From NCBI GenBank assembly GCA_023262945.1, contig JALQXY010000053.1, forward strand, positions 1 through 5,237: a DNA stretch of 5,237 nt, in the 5' to 3' direction. A program made the position numbers and the translations under genes. The notes under the pieces were generated by a model. It saw nothing but the letters and a program-made list of their open reading frames with translations. It was not told where the DNA came from and made no database searches. Shown here one piece after another: positions 1-5,227 of this stretch (positions are counted from its first letter, which is position 1; every line of letters begins with the position of its first letter). This DNA comes from Rickettsiales bacterium (GTDB lineage: Bacteria; Pseudomonadota; Alphaproteobacteria; Rickettsiales; UBA1997).

Positions 1-50
1 AACTAAACAATCTGACTTTATCTTTTTGGTTAAAAATTGCAAAAAGCCTT

Positions 51-81
51 AAGTCCTATAGGTATAGGACTTGCATTTTTT
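51..81 (+). terminator. Rho-independent terminator, possibly bidirectional
   Basis: Two perfect 10-bp inverted arms, AAGTCCTATA (51-60) and TATAGGACTT (63-72), are separated only by GG; in RNA the inner pairs would open into a small loop. The right arm is followed by GCA and six T residues (76-81), the layout of an intrinsic terminator on the + strand. A run of five A (41-45) before the left arm gives a weaker T-run in the opposite direction, so the hairpin may work both ways. It probably ends transcription of a gene lying left of the window and insulates obgE from it. No coding sequence is recognisable in the first 50 bases. Confidence 0.6.
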
Positions 82-107
82 ACAATTTTTATCTCAAAAA
101 TATTTTG

Positions 108-140
108 TCATATTGTTCATTTTTAGATGGGAATTGGTAT
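108..140 (-). repeat. 33-bp repeat, left copy (inverted relative to 4066-4098)
   Basis: The reverse complement of these 33 bases is identical to positions 4066-4098, just behind the operon's last gene. On the + strand this copy ends in GATGGGAATTGGTAT. Identity stops at base 107 on one side (G107 does not match A4099) and at base 141 on the other. The right-hand copy belongs to a 94-bp palindrome. Here the far arm is not clearly present: a weakly similar TATA...CATTTT stretch occurs at about 63-79, where a far arm would be expected, but it overlaps the terminator hairpin and is not convincing. I read this as a truncated or decayed copy of the same small palindromic element. Confidence 0.75.
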
Positions 141-158
141 ATACTAAATATAATAATC

Positions 159-186
159 TTGATAATTGAAGTGACTTGCTTTTTAT
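159..186 (+). promoter_or_regulatory. Weak candidate promoter for the obgE operon
   Basis: TTGATA (159-164) resembles a sigma70 -35 box and is followed after 16 bases by TTTTAT (181-186), a weak -10 match. This would put the transcript start about 50 bases before the obgE ATG. A perfect TATAAT lies at 149-154 and an extended TGGTATATA at 135-143, but neither has a well-spaced -35 partner. In DNA this AT-rich such matches occur by chance, so the assignment is tentative. A 6-bp inverted repeat (TTCAAT 199-204, ATTGAA 208-213) would lie in the leader. Confidence 0.22.
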
Positions 187-241
187 GAGAATGTGTATTT
201 CAATTATATTGAATCGATCTCTTTATTTAAAGAATAATTAA

Positions 242-1252
242 ATGCAATTCATTGATGAAGTAAAAATACATGTAGCTGCAGGCAGTGGCGGCAGCGGTGC
301 TGTTAGTTTTCGTAGAGAAAAATTTATTCCGCGCGGAGGTCCTGATGGAGGGGACGGTGGAAAAGGAGGTGATGTTATCTTAAAATGTACTCGTGACTTA
401 AATACTCTAATTGATTATAGATTCTGTCAGCATTTTAGGGCAAAAAATGGCTCTCCAGGAATGGGAAGGAGAAAAAACGGAGCCTCTGGTTCAGATTTAA
501 TATTAAAAGTGCCTCTAGGGACGCAAATTTTTGATAATGAAGAAAAAAGAGTTATAGTTGATTTGGCTTCTCATGATCAAGAATTTATTATCGCTAAAGG
601 TGGCCGTGGTGGTTTAGGTAATGAGCATTTTAAAAGCTCGACCAATCAGGCTCCTAGATTTTCACAAAAAGGTGAAGAGGGGCAAGAAATATGGCTGCGT
701 TTTAAATTAAAATTATTATCTGATGTTGGCTTGCTAGGTTTACCCAATGCTGGTAAATCAACTTTTTTGGCGGCTACTACAAGAGCTAAGCCTAAAATTG
801 CTAATTATCCATTTACAACATTGAAGCCTCAGCTTGGAGTGGTTTATGCTGATAACCAAGAATTTGTTATGGCGGATATTCCTGGTTTAATTAAGGATGC
901 TTCTTTAGGTAAAGGTCTTGGTGATCGTTTTTTAAAACATATTGAAAGATGTCGAGTTTTGCTGCACATAATTGATGGTACTAGTGAAGATATAATAGAA
1001 TCTTATAAAGTTATTAGAGAAGAACTAGCTAATTATAATATCAAACTAATTCAAAAAGAAGAAATTATTGCTATTAACAAAATTGACGCCTTATCAGAAA
1101 AAGTTGTTAAGAATAAAATATCAAAACTTAAAAAATATTTAAGTGATAATCAAGATATTACACATAATTCTAAATCTAGAGTTATGGCAATTTCAGCCGT
1201 TAGCAAACAGGGTGTCGATAAACTTTTGAGATCTTGCTTAAAATTACTATAA
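242..1252 (+). CDS. obgE: GTPase Obg/CgtA, ribosome assembly and stress GTPase
   Basis: A 336-residue Obg-family GTPase. In this family the protein binds the large ribosomal subunit late in maturation and links GTP/GDP state to growth and stress. Residues 1-159 form the glycine-rich Obg fold (SFRREKF at 22-28, the GGPDGGDGGKGG stretch at 32-43, GGRGGLGN at 120-127). The G domain follows: P-loop GLPNAGKS 166-173, switch I FTTLKP 191-196, G3 DIPG 212-215, NKID 279-282 and SA 318-319. The chain ends right after the G domain, without the C-terminal extension seen in E. coli (about 390 residues). The start is sound because MQFIDEVKI matches the usual family N-terminus; no clear Shine-Dalgarno precedes it, only a weak AAAGAA. 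Switch II is atypical: the usual DIPGLIEGA-S-E-G-A-GLGH reads DIPGLIKDA-S-L-G-K-GLGD. mnmG begins 20 bases downstream, suggesting co-transcription. Confidence 0.97.
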   Translation: MQFIDEVKIHVAAGSGGSGAVSFRREKFIPRGGPDGGDGGKGGDVILKCTRDLNTLIDYRFCQHFRAKNGSPGMGRRKNGASGSDLILKVPLGTQIFDNEEKRVIVDLASHDQEFIIAKGGRGGLGNEHFKSSTNQAPRFSQKGEEGQEIWLRFKLKLLSDVGLLGLPNAGKSTFLAATTRAKPKIANYPFTTLKPQLGVVYADNQEFVMADIPGLIKDASLGKGLGDRFLKHIERCRVLLHIIDGTSEDIIESYKVIREELANYNIKLIQKEEIIAINKIDALSEKVVKNKISKLKKYLSDNQDITHNSKSRVMAISAVSKQGVDKLLRSCLKLL

Positions 1253-1272
1253 AGTTAAAGTTTTGATTTTTT

Positions 1273-3153
1273 ATGTCGCAAAAAAACATATATGATGTTG
1301 TAGTAATAGGAGGTGGACATGCTGGGGTTGAAGCTGCATGTGCTTCAGCAAGATATGGTGCTAAAACCTTACTAATAACCAAAACGGCAAATAATCTTGG
1401 AGAAATGTCTTGCAATCCTGCAATTGGAGGGGTTGCTAAAGGTACTATTGTTAGAGAAATAGATGCTCTTGACGGTATTATGGCGAAGGCTATTGATAAA
1501 GCTGGTATTCATTTTCGTATTTTAAATTCATCAAAAGGTGCTGCAGTTCATTCTCCCAGAGCTCAAGCTGATCGAAATCTTTACAAAAAAGCTATTAATG
1601 AAATATTGCAAGATTATCCAAATCTAGAAATTATATTTGCTTCGGTTGAGGATCTTAAGGTTGTTGATGCAAAAATTAAGGCGGTTATTCTAAGTGATGG
1701 CAAAATTATTGATGCTAATACGGTAGTTTTAACAAGCGGTACTTTTTTATCTGGAGTTATTCATATAGGACATCAGCAGACTCCAGCTGGCAGAATTGAT
1801 GAAAAGCCATCTTATGGATTATCGCAAACTTTAAAGAATAATAATTTTAATTTATCTCGCCTTAAAACAGGAACTCCTCCGCGTATTTTAAAATCATCAA
1901 TCAACTTTGATAATTTAGAGAGGCAACCAGGGGATCATCCTCCTTATCCGTTTTCTTATTTAAATGACAATATTAACAATCAACAAATTGACTGTTATAT
2001 AACTTACACAAATAGCAAAACACATCAAATCATTAAAGATAATCTAGAAAAATCGGCTATGTATGGCGGCGCTATATCTGGCAAGGGTCCTCGTTATTGT
2101 CCTTCAATTGAAGATAAAATACATCGTTTTTTTGATAAGGATCGCCATCAAATTTTTCTTGAACCGGAAGGGTTAGATTCTGATTTGATTTACCCTAATG
2201 GAATTTCAACCTCTTTGCCTTTAGATGTACAAGAATTGTTTGTTAAAACTATTTCTGGTCTTGAAAATTGTAAAATTATTCAATCTGGCTATGCTATTGA
2301 GTATGATTTTATTGATCCTCGTCAATTGCTGCCCACCTTAGAAACTAAAAAAGTAAAAAATTTATTTTTGGCTGGTCAAATAAATGGTACAACTGGCTAC
2401 GAAGAGGCGGCAGGGCAAGGTTTGGTTGCGGGTGTAAATGCTGCATTAAAAGCTGCCAGAGATAATAGGGAATTTATTATCTCAAGATCGGAAGCTTATA
2501 TAGGAGTTATGATTGATGATTTAACTACTCTTGGCACTTTGGAGCCTTATCGAATGCTAACATCTCGCGCTGAGTATAGATTGTCTTTAAGAATGGATAA
2601 TGCCGATCAAAGATTAACTCAAAAAGCAATTGAATTTGGTTTTTGCGGTTCTAAAAGAGAATTAATATTTAAAAACAAGCTACAAAAAATTAATGAAGCA
2701 AAAGCAGTTTTGCAGGATTTAAAAATTTCACCAAGCAAAGCAGAAAAAGAGTACAATATTAAAATAAAGCAAGATGGCGTTGTAAGAAATGCTATGCAAA
2801 TTCTATCCTTGCAAGATGTTGATTTTAATAATTTGCGTAATATTTGGCCTAGTCAAGTTGATACAATTGAAATTGAAGTAAAAAAGCAATTAAAAATTGA
2901 TGCCACTTATCAATCCTATATTAAAAGGCAGGAAAAGGATTTGGAGCTTTTAAGAGATAATGAAAATATAAAAATACCACTTGATATTGATTATAATCAT
3001 ATCCAAAGTCTATCTTCAGAGGTTCGTGAAAAACTTAATCAATTTCGCCCTAATTCTATTGCTTCGGCGTTAAAAATTGGTGGAATTACTCCATCTTCAA
3101 TTGTAGCAATAATGGTCTATTTAAAAAAATATAACATTAAAAAAGACAACTAA
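1273..3153 (+). CDS. mnmG: tRNA uridine-5-carboxymethylaminomethyl(34) synthesis protein MnmG (GidA)
   Basis: A 626-residue FAD protein of normal family length. With MnmE it installs the (carboxymethyl)aminomethyl group at C5 of the wobble uridine of certain tRNAs, using methylenetetrahydrofolate and NADH in the cytoplasm. The N-terminal Rossmann motif VIGGGHAGVEAA is at 11-22 and MSCNPAIGGVAKG at 45-57, with Cys47 at the conserved catalytic position. The first GidA signature, GPRYCPSIEDKI, is at 272-283 (Cys276 being the second conserved cysteine). The second spans 367-390, from AGQINGTTGY to AGVNA. SRAEYRLSLR is at 431-440. The C-terminal helical region that contacts MnmE includes SSEVREKL 581-588 and ALKIGGITPSSI 599-610. 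The start 20 bases after the obgE stop gives a standard N-terminus; no Shine-Dalgarno is visible. The frequent companion rsmG (gidB) does not follow; a TPR gene does. No frameshift or missing key residue was seen. Confidence 0.97.
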   Translation: MSQKNIYDVVVIGGGHAGVEAACASARYGAKTLLITKTANNLGEMSCNPAIGGVAKGTIVREIDALDGIMAKAIDKAGIHFRILNSSKGAAVHSPRAQADRNLYKKAINEILQDYPNLEIIFASVEDLKVVDAKIKAVILSDGKIIDANTVVLTSGTFLSGVIHIGHQQTPAGRIDEKPSYGLSQTLKNNNFNLSRLKTGTPPRILKSSINFDNLERQPGDHPPYPFSYLNDNINNQQIDCYITYTNSKTHQIIKDNLEKSAMYGGAISGKGPRYCPSIEDKIHRFFDKDRHQIFLEPEGLDSDLIYPNGISTSLPLDVQELFVKTISGLENCKIIQSGYAIEYDFIDPRQLLPTLETKKVKNLFLAGQINGTTGYEEAAGQGLVAGVNAALKAARDNREFIISRSEAYIGVMIDDLTTLGTLEPYRMLTSRAEYRLSLRMDNADQRLTQKAIEFGFCGSKRELIFKNKLQKINEAKAVLQDLKISPSKAEKEYNIKIKQDGVVRNAMQILSLQDVDFNNLRNIWPSQVDTIEIEVKKQLKIDATYQSYIKRQEKDLELLRDNENIKIPLDIDYNHIQSLSSEVREKLNQFRPNSIASALKIGGITPSSIVAIMVYLKKYNIKKDN

Positions 3154-3165
3154 CTTCTTTGCTGG

Positions 3166-3188
3166 TTAATAAAAAGTCTTTTTATTAA
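3166..3188 (+). other. AT-only hairpin between mnmG and the TPR gene
   Basis: TTAATAAAAA (3166-3175) and TTTTTATTAA (3179-3188) are perfect 10-bp inverted arms around GTC. The stem has no G-C pair and is followed by A residues before any T-run, so it is a poor intrinsic terminator. It could be an RNA-processing or stability element in the 58-base gap, or simply low-complexity sequence. Confidence 0.35.
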
Positions 3189-3211
3189 AAAAATTATTAT
3201 TTTTACTTAAA

Positions 3212-4066
3212 ATGCATAAGATATCTTTTTTTCTTTTTATAAATTTATTTATTTTGGTATCTGTCTTTATTGATAACACTCAAGCTAAAAATATATCAAA
3301 TGATGATATATTACAAAATATTGAAAAGAGTCTGTTATTTGATAAAAGCGAAGCTCAGGAAGTTAATTTTTATCGCAATCAATCAAAAAAAGGTGATAGT
3401 TTAGTTATCGAAAGAGCTCCCAATAGAAATTCAAAAAACAAGCCAGTAATCGATGTTTCTGTAACTGACGTAAAGATTGATAATGATGCTATTAGACAAA
3501 GCTTAAATAATGCTTACAATCTTTCTTTAATCGATCAAAATGAAGCTGCTATTGAGATCTACAAAGAAGTTCTAACTATAAAACCAGATGACGAATACAG
3601 TAAATTCTCGCTAGCGGTGCTTTATCAAAAAATGAATCAAAATAATCAAGCTAAAAACCTATATCATGAATTATTAGAAAATGATCCTGAAAATAAACAT
3701 CAAATAATAAGTAATTTATTATCAATCTTAATTGAAGAATCCTCGCAAGAAGCAATTTATTTCCTTTCGAGATTGCATAAACAAAATCCTAAATCTTCAT
3801 ATATTACAGCTCAGCTTGGATTGGCATATGAAAAATTAGAAAATTACGATCTAGCGGCCGAATATCTAGAAAAGGCTAAATTTATAGATTCTGATAATTT
3901 AGAATATATTTATAATTTAGCGGTAATTTATGATAAAATGGAAGAAAGTGAGAAAGCTCTAAAGAGTTATAAAATTGTTATTCGCAACTATTCTGATGAT
4001 TACAATTCTATTCCTATTTCTTTGGTAAAAGATAGGGTTAAATTCTTGAAGATATCAAGTGAGTAA
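3212..4066 (+). CDS. Exported tetratricopeptide-repeat protein of unknown role
   Basis: A 284-residue protein. Residues 1-25 look like a Sec signal peptide: a lysine at 3, a hydrophobic core about 5-20 (FFLFINLFILVSVF) and a possible cleavage after TQA (23-25). It would therefore act in the periplasm, or stay anchored in the inner membrane if uncleaved. Residues 26-94 are polar and probably flexible. From about 95 to 262 there are five consecutive 34-residue TPR-like helical pairs, starting near 95, 127, 161, 195 and 229. The clearest are the second (LAVLYQKMNQNNQAKNLYHELLENDPEN), fourth (LGLAYEKLENYDLAAEYLEKA) and fifth (LAVIYDKMEESEKALKSYK). TPRs bind partner proteins, so an envelope scaffold or assembly factor is plausible, but no named family is recognised. 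The gap of 58 bases after mnmG suggests it is the operon's last gene. Its last bases and TAA stop lie inside the left arm of a 94-bp palindrome. No Shine-Dalgarno is visible. Confidence 0.88.
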   Translation: MHKISFFLFINLFILVSVFIDNTQAKNISNDDILQNIEKSLLFDKSEAQEVNFYRNQSKKGDSLVIERAPNRNSKNKPVIDVSVTDVKIDNDAIRQSLNNAYNLSLIDQNEAAIEIYKEVLTIKPDDEYSKFSLAVLYQKMNQNNQAKNLYHELLENDPENKHQIISNLLSILIEESSQEAIYFLSRLHKQNPKSSYITAQLGLAYEKLENYDLAAEYLEKAKFIDSDNLEYIYNLAVIYDKMEESEKALKSYKIVIRNYSDDYNSIPISLVKDRVKFLKISSE

Positions 4067-4152
4067 TACCAATTCCCATCTAAAAATGAACAATATGAAA
4101 TTAGAATTTTAATTTTTTTAAAACTTTTAAAATGGGATTTGGTATAACTCAC
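4059..4152. repeat. 94-bp imperfect palindrome (MITE-like element) spanning the TPR stop codon
   Basis: Arms 4059-4086 and 4125-4152 can pair at 24 of 28 positions; mismatches fall at 4065, 4073, 4080 and 4082. The left arm reads GTGAGTAATACCAATTCCC and the right arm's reverse complement GTGAGTTATACCAAATCCC. The loop is 38 AT-rich bases. The left arm contains the last bases and TAA stop of the TPR gene. Part of the left half (4066-4098, arm plus loop) recurs exactly in inverted orientation at 108-140, so this is a dispersed repeat and not a private hairpin. It encodes no protein and resembles MITEs or Rickettsia-type palindromic elements in size and form; membership of any named family is not established. 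In RNA it would fold into a long stem that could stabilise or end the operon transcript, although no T-run follows the right arm. Confidence 0.7.
4066..4098 (+). repeat. 33-bp repeat, right copy
   Basis: These bases are the exact reverse complement of 108-140. The copy begins on the last base of the TPR stop codon and runs through the palindrome's left arm into its loop. The match in the loop (4087-4098), which base pairing alone would not preserve, argues that the two copies share ancestry. Confidence 0.75.
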
Positions 4153-4227
4153 GAGCTAGACTAAATGCCATTAAACATAAAATTATAAGCAACCAAAAAG
4201 CTCTGCATTTTATGCAAAACAAGATAT

Positions 4228-4259
4228 TAAAATTTCAATTAAGTGGCAATAATTGAAAT
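4228..4259 (-). terminator. Possible rpoZ terminator hairpin
   Basis: Nine-base perfect arms, ATTTCAATT (4232-4240) and AATTGAAAT (4251-4259), enclose a 10-base loop. They sit just past the rpoZ stop codon. Read on the - strand the stem runs into a short TTTTAAT tail. A second small hairpin, TGCAT-TTT-ATGCA (4204-4216 on the + strand), follows and precedes a run of five T on the - strand (4200-4195 region). The stem is GC-poor, so strength is doubtful. The rest of the convergent gap (4153-4203) shows nothing recognisable. Confidence 0.38.
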
Positions 4260-4262
4260 AAA

Positions 4263-4616
4263 TTAGTCATCAACATCAAGATTTTCGCTTACAAAGCTAG
4301 GCGACGAAGCAGAAGATACGATTGACTCACTTTCATCAATAAAAGCATCTTCTACCTGCTTATGCATCTCTTTGCTAATAGACAAATCTGCACCTCTATG
4401 CTCTTGAATATTTTTAATAATATTTTCTTCAATAACATTAACATCAACTTTTCCTTCAGCTATTTCTCTAAGAGAAACAACGGCGGCCTTTTCTTTTGAT
4501 TCAAATTCAGTTTCAGCCCCAGACATAATTGAATGAGCACGATTACCGGCAATCAAGCAAAGTTTAAATCTGTTAGGTACAACTTTAACGCAATCTTCTA
4601 CAGTTATTCTAGCCAT
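4263..4616 (-). CDS. rpoZ: DNA-directed RNA polymerase omega subunit
   Basis: A 117-residue omega subunit. Omega binds the C-terminal part of beta-prime and helps fold and assemble RNA polymerase; it also contributes to a ppGpp site in many proteobacteria. The opening MARITVEDCVKVVPNRFKL (1-19) is the family signature, followed by AGNRAHSIMSGA (23-34) and the conserved VVSLREIAEGKV (46-57). The conserved core ends about residue 71. The remaining 46 residues form a hydrophilic tail rich in Asp, Glu and Ser, ending DVDD; such variable tails make alphaproteobacterial omegas longer than the 91-residue E. coli protein. The start gives the canonical N-terminus, with no Shine-Dalgarno. It lies 53 bases behind cspA on the same strand with no terminator between, so it may be read from the cspA promoter as well as its own. 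Omega is more often seen next to spoT/relA or gmk; neither is here. Confidence 0.94.
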   Translation of the reverse strand: MARITVEDCVKVVPNRFKLCLIAGNRAHSIMSGAETEFESKEKAAVVSLREIAEGKVDVNVIEENIIKNIQEHRGADLSISKEMHKQVEDAFIDESESIVSSASSPSFVSENLDVDD

Positions 4617-4650
4617 TTGTAAAATTTAATTAAATTTATTATAAAGTATT

Positions 4651-4680
4651 ATTATAACCAATGAATTAATTAATTTTCAA
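4651..4680 (-). promoter_or_regulatory. Candidate rpoZ promoter
   Basis: On the - strand TTGAAA (4680-4675) is followed after 18 bases by TATAAT (4656-4651). The -35 box overlaps the end of cspA. Initiation would fall about 28 bases before the rpoZ ATG. A second TATAAT lies at 4643-4638 with only a weak -35 (TTCATT) 16 bases ahead. The match is good but AT-rich DNA yields such pairs by chance. Confidence 0.35.
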
Positions 4681-4885
4681 AAGTAATGTTGGTTGCAGCC
4701 TTACGACCTCTATTATCCTCAACCTCATAGCTTACAGATTGACCTTCTTGAAGATTAGCTATATCACTTTGTTGAAATTTGCTAATATGGACAAAAACAT
4801 CTTTGCTATCTTCGCTGCCTTCGATTGGAGTTATAAAACCATAACCCTTTTCAGGATCAAACCACTTTATTTTTCCTTGTGCCAT
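4670..4885 (-). CDS. cspA: Cold-shock domain protein, CspA family
   Basis: A 71-residue single cold-shock domain, the usual length for the family. It folds as a five-stranded OB barrel that binds single-stranded RNA and DNA, and acts in the cytoplasm as an RNA chaperone that melts secondary structure. MAQGKIKWFDPEKGYGFI covers the first strands and carries RNP1 (KGYGFI, 13-18); RNP2 is VFVHI (30-34). The loop between them (TPIEGSEDSKD) is about two residues longer than in E. coli CspA. The C-terminal strand region ends AATNITFEN. The start is fixed by the normal N-terminus; there is no Shine-Dalgarno. The best upstream promoter lies about 280 bases away, implying a long leader as known for E. 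coli cspA. rpoZ follows 53 bases downstream. Which Csp paralogue this is cannot be told from one copy. Confidence 0.95.
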   Translation of the reverse strand: MAQGKIKWFDPEKGYGFITPIEGSEDSKDVFVHISKFQQSDIANLQEGQSVSYEVEDNRGRKAATNITFEN

Positions 4886-5158
4886 AAATATTTAGTAGAA
4901 AATTATTATTAATTAAAATTGTAAAAAGGTTATTTTAAAAGTTGGGCAATCTATGCAAAATTTTATCCAACTTTAAGGTAAGAAAAAACAAAGCCAACAA
5001 AAATGTAAATAAGAAAAGCCTAACTAAATAAAACAGCCGCTTTTTATAATATTTTAAAAAAAATTTATTTGCAAGCAATTTAAATCAATCAAACAAAATC
5101 AAAATGATTTAAACCTGAATTTAGCATTTATTTTCAGAATTATCTAGAATATTTTAAA
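4886..5158 (-). promoter_or_regulatory. Probable long 5' leader of cspA, with hairpins
   Basis: No gene or open frame of interest is present in this stretch. If transcription starts from the promoter at 5194-5165, this is a leader of about 270 nt. It contains several inverted repeats: AAAGTTGG/CCAACTTT (4938-4945 with 4967-4974, loop 21); TTTAAATCA/TGATTTAAA (5079-5087 with 5105-5113, loop 17); and TTGC/GCAA (5069-5072 with 5075-5078). Long structured leaders govern cold induction of cspA-type genes in enterobacteria, but no sequence match to the E. coli cold box was recognised, so a similar role here is inferred. Confidence 0.4.
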
Positions 5159-5164
5159 AAATAT

Positions 5165-5194
5165 AGTATACTACCAAGAGATTATTTATTACAA
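5165..5194 (-). promoter_or_regulatory. Candidate cspA promoter
   Basis: On the - strand TTGTAA (5194-5189) is followed after 18 bases by TATACT (5170-5165), both close to sigma70 consensus. The -10 box lies in a perfect 10-bp palindrome, TAGTATACTA (5164-5173). No comparably good pair was found closer to the cspA ATG. Because the -10 palindrome reads TATACT on both strands a + strand promoter was considered, but no -35 partner exists on that side. Confidence 0.42.
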
Positions 5195-5227
5195 ATAATT
5201 TTGAAAATTTTAATTACCAATCTCTTG
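5175..5227. repeat. Inverted repeat around the cspA -35 region
   Basis: Nine-base perfect arms CAAGAGATT (5175-5183) and AATCTCTTG (5219-5227) are 35 AT-rich bases apart and bracket the candidate -35 box. Inside, ATTATTT (5181-5187) and AAATAAT (5194-5200) form a smaller inverted pair that overlaps it. No T-run follows on either strand, so it is not an intrinsic terminator. It could be a regulator site or the ends of a small repeat; the window stops ten bases later. Confidence 0.4.

Noticed and set aside
1..50. Possible end of an upstream gene
   Set aside because: There are stop codons in this stretch but too little sequence to show coding; only the terminator that follows suggests a gene to the left.
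113..145. Promoter inside the left repeat (TTGTTC at 113-118 with TATACT at 140-145 or TATATA at 138-143)
   Set aside because: Spacings of 21 and 19 bases are too long for a good sigma70 promoter, though the extended TGG before TATATA keeps it possible.
1200..1415. 71-codon open frame on the - strand
   Set aside because: It overlaps the end of obgE and the start of mnmG, both certain genes in the other direction, and its protein shows no recognisable family or composition of a real gene here.
4153..4203. GAGCT/AGCTC inverted pair and possible small RNA between the convergent genes
   Set aside because: The arms are only five bases with a loop of about 40, and no promoter or fold supports an RNA gene.
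5028..5047. Small GC-centred palindrome ATAAAA-C-AGC-C-GCT-TTTTAT resembling a terminator
   Set aside because: The pairing needs a one-base loop and a bulged C, so the stem would not form well.
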